A stretch of DNA of 50,687 nt, taken from assembly GCA_031291295.1 (NCBI GenBank), contig JARLJI010000183.1, positions 1-50,687 on the forward strand, in the 5' to 3' direction. Positions 44,898-50,687 of the stretch are shown piece by piece (positions within the stretch are counted from its first letter, which is position 1; every line of letters starts with the position of its first letter). Position numbers and translations under genes: made by a program. A model generated the notes under the pieces. That model was not told where the DNA came from and ran no database searches. It saw only the letters and a list, made by a program, of their open reading frames with translations. The DNA is from Rhodoferax sp. Its GTDB lineage: Bacteria > Pseudomonadota > Gammaproteobacteria > Burkholderiales > Burkholderiaceae_C.

Positions 44898-45641
44898 ATG
44901 ACCGTTCCTCGCTCCCCCACCCCAAAGTCCGCGCCCGCCGCCAAGGCACCGCGCCGCGCCGCCGCAAAGAAGGTCGCGGCGCCCAAACCCTACCATCACG
45001 GGGCGCTGCCCGAAGCGCTGCTCGCCGCGGCCGAGGCGGTGCTGGTGCGCGATGGCCTGGCCGGCCTGGGCCTGCGCGCCATCGCGCGCGAGGCCGGCGT
45101 GTCACACACCGCGCCCAAGCACCACTTTGGCGACACCACCGGGCTGCTGAGCGAGCTGGCGGCGGTCGGCTATCGCCGGCTGCGCGACGCCATGCTGGCG
45201 GCGATGGCAACGCTCGATGCGGCCGATGTTCGCGGTCGGCGCAATGCCATCGCCCACGCCTATGTGCACTTTGCGCACCAGAACCCGGCACTGTTCGGCC
45301 TGATGTTCCGCAACGAGATCATCGACATGGGCCGCCCCGCGCTGGCCGATGCCGCGTCGTCGGCGATGCGGGTGATGGCGCCGACGATCGGCGGCAAGGG
45401 GCAGGTGCCCGCCCCTTCGTCGGTCGCGCTGTCGAGGCTGGAAGCGATGGGCGTCACCGCCGCCTGGGCCTACGTGCACGGCCTGGCGAGCCTGCTGATC
45501 GACCGGCGGCTGCAGGGCATCCTGAGGGCAACGCCGGCGTTCGATGACCCGCTCACGCTGGTCGACGCCGTCCTGCAGCAGGTCGAGCTGGGGCTCAGCT
45601 TTCCCGCGCCCGAAGCCAAGGCGGCGGGCGCAAGACATTAA
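44898..45641 (+). CDS. TetR family transcriptional regulator
   Basis: A 247-residue regulator. After a basic, Ala/Lys/Pro-rich N-terminal tail of about 28 residues, the HTH is in LPEALLAAAEAVL ... LRAIAREAGVSHTAPKHHFGDTTGLL (about 35-80), followed by the TetR_C ligand domain (WHG-type, HAYVHFAHQNPALFGLMF). The start ATG at 44898 is chosen; 44865 is an in-frame alternative. Divergent to the carotenoid oxygenase, which it likely represses through the TTTCCAGTGGAAA site. Confidence 0.92.
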   Translation: MTVPRSPTPKSAPAAKAPRRAAAKKVAAPKPYHHGALPEALLAAAEAVLVRDGLAGLGLRAIAREAGVSHTAPKHHFGDTTGLLSELAAVGYRRLRDAMLAAMATLDAADVRGRRNAIAHAYVHFAHQNPALFGLMFRNEIIDMGRPALADAASSAMRVMAPTIGGKGQVPAPSSVALSRLEAMGVTAAWAYVHGLASLLIDRRLQGILRATPAFDDPLTLVDAVLQQVELGLSFPAPEAKAAGARH

Positions 45642-45642
45642 G

Positions 45643-45705
45643 AGAAATCGGGCGCTAGCCCATACTCCATCTGCGCAAGCAGCTATCGTGTTGATAGCAT
45701 TCAGA
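45643..45705 (+). repeat. Two-hairpin repeat, copy I (convergent TetR/MFS gap)
   Basis: GAAATCGGGCGCTAGCCC, CTGCGCAAG, then AGCTATCGTGTTGATAGC. It occupies the whole gap between the TetR stop (45641) and the MFS stop codon (45701). Confidence 0.85.
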
Positions 45706-46858
45706 GAACAGGCTGCGGGCGCCACAGCGCCCAAGCCCCCGCCAGCAGCAACGCGACCGCCAGCAGGCTGGGTCCCGCCCCGTGACGGGCGCCATCCGCA
45801 GCGGCCATCGCAACAATGATCGGGCCCGCCAGCTGCCCCAGCGCGAAGGCGGTGGTCATCGCGGCCATCAGCTTCGGCGCATGGGCGCCGGCGATGCGCC
45901 GGGCCTCCTGCATGCCGGCCATGGTGTTCACCATGAACGTGCCGCCGACGCACACTGCCGCCACCAGCAGCGTCCCGATACCCGGAAAGAGCACGGGGGC
46001 GAGCACGCCGGCCGCCATGACAAGCTGGCCCAGTGCCCAGACCCTGCGCGCCTGCATGCGCCGGGAGCCCAGCGCAACGGCCACGGTCGATACCGCCGCG
46101 GTCGCCCCGAACACCGGCCAGACCCAGCCGAAGACCGCCGGGTCGGCAATCACATCGCGCGCCATGGCCGGCAGGAATGTGGCCGGGATGATGTAGCCGA
46201 ACCCGAAGGTGGCGTAGCACAGAACGAGCCGCCAGCCATCCGCGCCAAGCCGGCCCGCCTTGCGCACGCTGGCGGCCGCGACGGATCCGGCCGTGCGCAT
46301 CGGCGCCCAGGCAACGGCCGCAACCACGGTGCTTGCCAGCCCCAGCACCAGCCACGCCGCGTCGGGCGGATAGCCGCCCGCCCCTGCCAGCAAAACCACC
46401 AGGCCGGCCAGGCTCATGCCCACGCCAACGCCCGCGAACAGCCAACCCGACCATACCGAGCGGTCGTGCCCGGCCAGCGCGGGCAAGGCCCAGGCCGACA
46501 CCCCCACCAGCACGTAGGCGCTGGCCACGCCGGCGCCGAAGCGCAGGGCCAGCCATGCAGCAAAGCCGCCCGTCACGCCCATGCCCAGGGTCAGCAGCGC
46601 CACCGCCACCAGGCCGAAGCGCACCGCATGGCGCGGCACCGGCACGGTGATGCTGCACAGCATGGCGCCCGCCAGGTAGCCGATGTAGTTGACCTCCGCG
46701 AGCCACGCGCCCTGGCGCAGGCTCATGCCGGCGTGCGCCTGCATCAGCGGCAACAGCGGCGTGAAGGCAAAGCGGCCCACGCCCATGGCCGAGGCCAATG
46801 CGGCAAAGCCGATGAGGGTGATCTTGAGTGCTGAAATCGGGTGCCGGTCTGCAGTCAT
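45701..46858 (-). CDS. MFS transporter, YbfB/YjiJ type
   Basis: A 385-residue, 12-helix major facilitator protein. The start ALKITLIGFAALASAMGVGRFAFTPLLPLM is the hallmark of the YbfB/YjiJ subfamily. The MFS loop between helices 2 and 3 is recognisable around PVPRHAVRFG. The substrate is unknown. It is convergent with the TetR gene and probably monocistronic. Confidence 0.92.
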   Translation of the reverse strand: MTADRHPISALKITLIGFAALASAMGVGRFAFTPLLPLMQAHAGMSLRQGAWLAEVNYIGYLAGAMLCSITVPVPRHAVRFGLVAVALLTLGMGVTGGFAAWLALRFGAGVASAYVLVGVSAWALPALAGHDRSVWSGWLFAGVGVGMSLAGLVVLLAGAGGYPPDAAWLVLGLASTVVAAVAWAPMRTAGSVAAASVRKAGRLGADGWRLVLCYATFGFGYIIPATFLPAMARDVIADPAVFGWVWPVFGATAAVSTVAVALGSRRMQARRVWALGQLVMAAGVLAPVLFPGIGTLLVAAVCVGGTFMVNTMAGMQEARRIAGAHAPKLMAAMTTAFALGQLAGPIIVAMAAADGARHGAGPSLLAVALLLAGAWALWRPQPVL

Positions 46859-46892
46859 CGCGACAATGATAGGCGCGCTGTGCGAGTTCGCC

Positions 46893-47546
46893 CTACAGAT
46901 CGATGACCGCTGCCAGCGGCACGCCCACTGGCGCCTCGTAGTCGGCCATCACCCATGCGCGCGCAGGGTGGCCGGCAGCGTCTTGCAGGAGTTTCGTCAC
47001 GAAGCCGATCGACGTCTTGTCGAGCGCGGCAAAGGGCTCATCCAGCAGCGTGACGGCAGCACCCGATGCGAACGCCGCGGCCAGCCAGACCTTGCGTTTC
47101 GACCCCGTGGACAGCATGTACAAGGGCTTGTCCCGGTGCGGCGCCAGTGACAGGCCCTCCATCAGCTCGCCCGCCGCCTGCTCGTCAAACCCCGGGTATT
47201 GGCGATGCAGGGTCTTGAAGTAATCGACCGGTGTGATCTGGTCAAACGCACTCGAGCGCGGGTCCATCCAGAACACCTGCTGGCGGTAGGCGCCCGGCTG
47301 ATCGCCCAGGCGCACGTCACGAACCTGCAACTCTCCAGCCCGGGCCGGCAGATCTCCCGCCAGCAAACGCAGTAGCGTGGACTTGCCGCTGCCGTCGCCG
47401 CCGCGCACCAGCGTGACCCCGGGCGGGATGCGCGTGGACCAGTCGGCGAACAGTTCGCGCTGCGGATAGCGGAAAAACAGGCCGTGCGCCTGCAGTACTG
47501 CGGATGGAGTGATGGCGGGACGTTCGATAAAGCGGCTCTCTTTCAC
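46893..47546 (-). CDS. ABC-type ATPase with divergent signature
   Basis: A 217-residue ATPase, CcmA-like in length. Walker A is GGDGSGKSTLLRLLAGD and Walker B is VTLLDEPFAALD. The signature motif is LSTGSKRKV, in which the usual GGQ is replaced by TGS followed by a basic run, as in some CcmA/YadG-type exporters. The family-typical switch histidine is not obvious at the end (AWVMADYEAP), so hydrolysis may be altered. No permease neighbour. The partner and substrate are unknown. Confidence 0.85.
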   Translation of the reverse strand: MKESRFIERPAITPSAVLQAHGLFFRYPQRELFADWSTRIPPGVTLVRGGDGSGKSTLLRLLAGDLPARAGELQVRDVRLGDQPGAYRQQVFWMDPRSSAFDQITPVDYFKTLHRQYPGFDEQAAGELMEGLSLAPHRDKPLYMLSTGSKRKVWLAAAFASGAAVTLLDEPFAALDKTSIGFVTKLLQDAAGHPARAWVMADYEAPVGVPLAAVIDL

Positions 47547-47564
47547 GGTGGGAATCCGCGGCCA

Positions 47565-47594
47565 TTGTAAAAAATATTGACCCTATGCTAGAGT
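47565..47594 (+). promoter_or_regulatory. Candidate promoter/operator of the MDR gene
   Basis: TTGTAA (47565-47570) is 18 bases from TAGAGT (47589-47594). An inverted repeat ACCCTA (47580-47585) and TAGAGT with TGC between overlaps the -10 region, suggesting control by a DNA-binding dimer. Confidence 0.35.
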
Positions 47595-47618
47595 GAATTT
47601 CCATCACAGGAGTCCGCC

Positions 47619-48761
47619 ATGAGTACCAACCCAACATTCACGGGGCTTCAACTCCGCTCCCTCGTCAAGCCCAATGGCGAACTGGAAATATCGCTGCTCA
47701 GCGTCGCAACCCCCAACCCCGCGCCAGACGAAGTGGTGGTGCGGATTGAAGCCACTCCCATCAACCCCTCCGACATCGGGCTTCTCTTTGGCGCTGCCGA
47801 CATCAGCACGGCAAAGGTGTCCGGAACGCCAGCCAGCCCCGTCGTCACAGCCCAAATTCCTGACCGGCTGATGAAAGGCATGGCCGCCCGCCTGGGCCAG
47901 TCGCTGCCCGTGGGCAACGAAGGTGCCGGCGTGGTTGTCGCCGCAGGGTCATCTGGCGCTGCACAGGCGCTGCTGGGCAAGACGGTGGCCGTGCTGGGCG
48001 GGGCGATGTATGCGCAGTACCGCTGCATCCAGGCCGACCAATGCCTGGTGCTGCCAGAAGGCACGACGCCGGCCGAGGGTGCCTCCTGCTTCGTCAACCC
48101 GCTGACCGCTCTTGGCATGGTGGAAACCATGCGGCGCGAAGGCCACAAAGCGCTGGTTCATACCGCGGCGGCCTCCAACCTCGGCCAGATGCTCAACAAG
48201 ATCTGCATCAAGGATCAGATCGGCCTGGTGAACATCGTGCGCAAGCCGGAGCAGGCGGCGCTGCTCAAGCGCATGGGCGCCCGGTATGTTTGCGACGCAT
48301 CAACGCCCACGTTCATGGAAGACCTCACGCAGGCGCTGGTGGACACGGGCGCCACGATTGCTTTCGATGCCACTGGCGGCGGCAAGCTGGCCGGTCAAAT
48401 CCTGACCTGCATGGAGGCGGCGCTAAACCGGACCGCCAAAGAGTACAGCCGCTACGGCTCGACCACCCACAAGCAGGTTTACCTGTACGGGGGTCTCGAC
48501 ACCGGCCCGACAGAGTTCAACCGGAACTTCGGCATGGCATGGGGCATCGGTGGCTGGCTGTTGTTCCCGTTCCTGCAGCGTATCGGCGTGGAGGCTGCGC
48601 AGACACTGCGGCAACGGGTGGCGGCGGAGCTTAAGACAACCTTTGCCAGCAGCTACTCGAAGGAGATTTCCCTGGCAGAGGCCCTGCAACCAGAAGCCAT
48701 CGCCGTTTATGGTCAGCGTGCGACCGGCACCAAGTACCTGATCAATCCCAACAAGGCATAA
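47619..48761 (+). CDS. Medium-chain dehydrogenase/quinone-oxidoreductase-like protein
   Basis: A 380-residue zinc-independent MDR-type protein. GroES-like N-terminal half with VVVRIEATPINPSDIGLLFG and NEGAGVVVAAGS; nucleotide-binding half with VHTAAASNLGQML, where the usual glycine-rich GxGxxG appears as AAASNLG, a form found in a subset of this family. It ends with LSLAEALQPEAIAVYG-type sequence. AGGAG precedes the ATG at 47619. The substrate is unknown; quinone or enone reduction is plausible. It is divergent from the ABC ATPase. Confidence 0.88.
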   Translation: MSTNPTFTGLQLRSLVKPNGELEISLLSVATPNPAPDEVVVRIEATPINPSDIGLLFGAADISTAKVSGTPASPVVTAQIPDRLMKGMAARLGQSLPVGNEGAGVVVAAGSSGAAQALLGKTVAVLGGAMYAQYRCIQADQCLVLPEGTTPAEGASCFVNPLTALGMVETMRREGHKALVHTAAASNLGQMLNKICIKDQIGLVNIVRKPEQAALLKRMGARYVCDASTPTFMEDLTQALVDTGATIAFDATGGGKLAGQILTCMEAALNRTAKEYSRYGSTTHKQVYLYGGLDTGPTEFNRNFGMAWGIGGWLLFPFLQRIGVEAAQTLRQRVAAELKTTFASSYSKEISLAEALQPEAIAVYGQRATGTKYLINPNKA

Positions 48762-49142
48762 CTGCATCGAGGCTTTTGATAGGTACCGCCGTTCTTGCGA
48801 TTGGCCGCATTGCAGCGATTCCGGTCTTAGAAATTTGCGATCTGCCTGCTCCAAAGCAGCCGTTGCCACCTAGGGATCGACAGGCAGCTATGTGGCTGTC
48901 GGCTCATGTTGCTTTGTCTGCCGCGGCATGCACGCCCCGCCTAAGGCATGTCAAGCAGACCCCGTCGAGTCAAGCGGCGTATCAGAAGGCAGTTTGTGCA
49001 GTAGAAGGACGAGATTAAGCACCTAATTTTGTGTGTGCTGCGCCGAATCCAGAAACTGGCCGGGTTGGTGAAGTTCTTTTTCACCAACCCGAGCGCTAGT
49101 ATGCCGTCTTCGGATTTTTCTAAAAATTCAGTAGGCGGTTAC
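48762..49142. other. Gene-free stretch with a long hairpin
   Basis: 381 bases without a supported gene. It contains a strong inverted repeat: CGGGTTGGTGAA (49061-49072) and TTCACCAACCCG (49080-49091) around a 7-base T-rich loop, then an AT-rich imperfect palindrome near 49114-49127. The first could act as a terminator for the convergent MDR and metallohydrolase genes, although a long U-run does not follow it directly. Confidence 0.6.
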
Positions 49143-50258
49143 TCATTGCTTGATTAAAGAATATTGAAATAAATCTTGACCCATGATTACCGGTCCAGAA
49201 TAATATTTCTTAACAGCTGCGACATAATCAACAAAGAACTGTGGAGACACATCACCCGGGACAATGTGATTCAAAATAACGGTTTTTACATGAGCTTTGG
49301 CTGCCATCTTTCCGACCTCTTCTGGGGATAGGTGCTGGTGTTCCATATGAAATCTTATTGAATCCGGGTTGGGTGCCTTGGTTATTCCAACACCTTCCCA
49401 AGACTTAATTAGAAAATTAAAGTCAAGCACCTCACTGACGAGCACATCTGCCCCTTCTGCGAGTTTTGTGATGTTTGCACTTGGGCCACTATCACCAGTA
49501 AAAACAACTGATCCACTTGGCGTGTCGAATCGATAGGCATAAGTGAGGTCACCATTCTCCGCGAGCCCGCTTGGTAACGGAACACTGTAGTGAGTATTTT
49601 CGACGGCCGTAACCTTTACATTGCCATCATCGAAAATTTTCCCCGGTTTTTCTATGGTTCGCACCGCGAACACCTCCTCAGGCATTTTCATGGTTCCTGC
49701 GCCAGTTGCGTCGGCTTGAAAGATCCGCGCGGAAACGCTCAAGAATTTCATGGCGCCATCGAAGAGCTCTGCCGTATCAGGGGGGCCGTAAATCTCGACA
49801 AACGGCTTTTTTGTGCTTTTGTCCATGTAGTTCTTGTCGTGGAAAAACCAACCGTTGAACCAACTGGAAGACATGAATTCTGCCAATTCGGCTGTATGGT
49901 CTAAATGGTTGTGTGTAATAAATACCTTTTTGACCGAATAGGGCGACAAACCGTCTTTGACGAGTCTGCGCACAACACCGCCGCCTGCATCAATCAGGTA
50001 ATGAACCCCGTTGACTGTGATTAGACTCGCCGTTTGTGCACGTCGTCCGCTCGGGTCTTCAGGCGGGCCACCCATGGTCCCGAGAAGTGTGATCGTCGTG
50101 GCGTGTTGAGCGCTTGCTGTCGAATTAATCATCGGCTGGTCCCGATTGGGATCAAGATTCGCATTAGGGTCGGCTGCGTTTGCAACAGGCTCAAACGCAG
50201 CGATGCAACAAAGCAATGTCGCAGCAAACAACTTTCCAATAGTCTTTTCAATCGTCAT
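49143..50258 (-). CDS. Secreted MBL fold metallo-hydrolase
   Basis: A 371-residue exported protein. The signal peptide covers about residues 1-28 (TIEKTIGKLFAATLLCCIAAFEPVANA). The metallo-beta-lactamase motif is ITHNHLDHTAE; further metal ligands are plausible in FTGDSGPSANI and the EHQHLSPEE / ILNHIVPGD segments. It belongs to the RNase Z/arylsulfatase-like group of secreted MBL proteins; the substrate is unknown. Its base composition is clearly lower in GC than most of the window, which suggests transfer, and an IS21-like end lies just upstream. Confidence 0.88.
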   Translation of the reverse strand: MTIEKTIGKLFAATLLCCIAAFEPVANAADPNANLDPNRDQPMINSTASAQHATTITLLGTMGGPPEDPSGRRAQTASLITVNGVHYLIDAGGGVVRRLVKDGLSPYSVKKVFITHNHLDHTAELAEFMSSSWFNGWFFHDKNYMDKSTKKPFVEIYGPPDTAELFDGAMKFLSVSARIFQADATGAGTMKMPEEVFAVRTIEKPGKIFDDGNVKVTAVENTHYSVPLPSGLAENGDLTYAYRFDTPSGSVVFTGDSGPSANITKLAEGADVLVSEVLDFNFLIKSWEGVGITKAPNPDSIRFHMEHQHLSPEEVGKMAAKAHVKTVILNHIVPGDVSPQFFVDYVAAVKKYYSGPVIMGQDLFQYSLIKQ

Positions 50259-50547
50259 TTTCTTACTCCATGTAGGTTTTAATTAACTCGAAAAATTCAT
50301 GCAAGAGCTTTGTTCTGTGAAGGTCCGCCGTTCACACGACATTCAGTCCCAGCACCGCCGCGTGGCGCACGCTGCACGCGCTGGCGGGGGTGGCTGTGTT
50401 GTTCATGTTCGGGGTCGTCCGAGAGTATGGGTGCTGTCGATCAGGTATACACATCGGTGAACGAGGTGACCAGTTCACCGGTGATCTACACCTATACGCA
50501 AGGAACTCGCCAGCTTTGGTTCAATTGCAAAAAATCTCGATATTTTC
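50259..50547. other. Gene-free stretch upstream of the IS-like end
   Basis: No supported gene. A perfect 8-base inverted repeat CGGTGAAC (50455-50462) and GTTCACCG (50473-50480) is present. The upstream control region of the metallohydrolase should lie in the first part (50259-50330). Confidence 0.4.
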
Positions 50548-50687
50548 CCCGATGGCCACCCAAATTCCCCCGGGTATGGCCACTTCAAACTCCCCCACCT
50601 GAATTGATCGGGAACGGGGAGTAAAGCCGGCGTCGTCGGCACCTGTTTGGCGGGACGTAACCCGACCTTCCCGAGTGGAGGTCATGG
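50548..50687 (+). mobile_element. Left end of an IS21-type insertion sequence (cut by window edge)
   Basis: Two direct units, GATGGCCACCCAAATTCCCCC (50551-50571) abbreviated here as GATGGCCACCC...TTCCCCC, and TATGGCCACTTC...CTCCCCCA (50575-50597), resemble the multiple terminal repeats of IS21-family ends. A leader (AAGCCGGCGTCGTCGGCACC, GGGACGTAACCCGACCTTCC) follows, then GGAGGT (50677-50682) and ATG at 50684, where istA would start. The transposase itself is outside the window. The element boundary is approximate. Confidence 0.6.

Noticed and set aside
48763..49018. 80-codon open frame after the MDR gene
   Set aside because: No ribosome-binding site, no family resemblance, and composition like non-coding DNA.
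49061..49091. Hairpin considered as an integron attC site
   Set aside because: It lacks the attC core-site ends, and no integrase or cassette genes are present; a terminator or plain inverted repeat is simpler.

Overview
The window looks like a chromosomal segment of a high-GC betaproteobacterium, most likely family Comamonadaceae (Polaromonas/Rhodoferax/Variovorax-like). This is inferred from the gene order (pyrG-kdsA-DUF1330-eno-ftsB; coaBC-dut; queG-tsaE-amiC ... mutL ... miaA), from two Bug-type periplasmic binding proteins, and from small dispersed repeats that I associate with this family. No rRNA, tRNA or CRISPR array was seen.

Layout. 0.3-4.6 kb: SDR oxidoreductase, methyltransferase, then dapA-bamC-metallohydrolase. 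4.6-9.2 kb: alanine-rich lipoprotein, JmjC-type oxygenase with a small partner, SlyD-like FKBP, and coaBC-dut. 9.2-13.7 kb: pyrG-kdsA-DUF1330-eno-ftsB. 13.7-18.5 kb: a LacI regulator divergent from an NCS2 permease / amidohydrolase / TauE operon, with operator-like palindromes and a terminator-like hairpin in its leader. 18.5-20.9 kb: hslO, gamma carbonic anhydrase, DUF455. 20.9-24.1 kb: an accessory patch with a BrnT/BrnA toxin-antitoxin pair, an unsecreted lysozyme-like protein overlapped by a secreted partner gene, and an AT-rich membrane protein. 24.2-28.2 kb: two Bug proteins around xerD, and an AEC transporter. 28.3-40.5 kb: the classical queG-tsaE-amiC-mutL-miaA neighbourhood, split by a Rieske dioxygenase pair, a secreted alpha/beta hydrolase, DedA, gdhA and an EamA protein. 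40.5-48.8 kb: an orphan LolD-like ATPase, acdR/acdS (ACC deaminase) around an AT-rich palindromic promoter region, a carotenoid-oxygenase operon with a divergent TetR, an MFS transporter, an ABC ATPase and a medium-chain dehydrogenase. 48.8-50.7 kb: lower-GC metallohydrolase, then what looks like the left end of an IS21-type element cut by the window edge.

The most unusual signal is repeat DNA. At least eleven copies of a roughly 55-bp two-hairpin element (a GGCTnnAGCCC arm, then GCTAT-loop-ATAGC) lie in this 50 kb. Three sit exactly in the gaps between convergent genes; one overlaps a stop codon; the others are read in frame inside coaBC, DUF455, amiC, mutL (twice), miaA and a methyltransferase. 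A second 69-bp repeat occurs upstream of dapA and again as the coding sequence just before the Tat signal of AmiC. A third family lies in the MutL linker. The second point of interest is the lysozyme-like/secreted-partner pair, arranged like a type VI secretion effector-immunity module but without secretion genes in view.

All calls come from reading the sequence and family knowledge; no database search was run.
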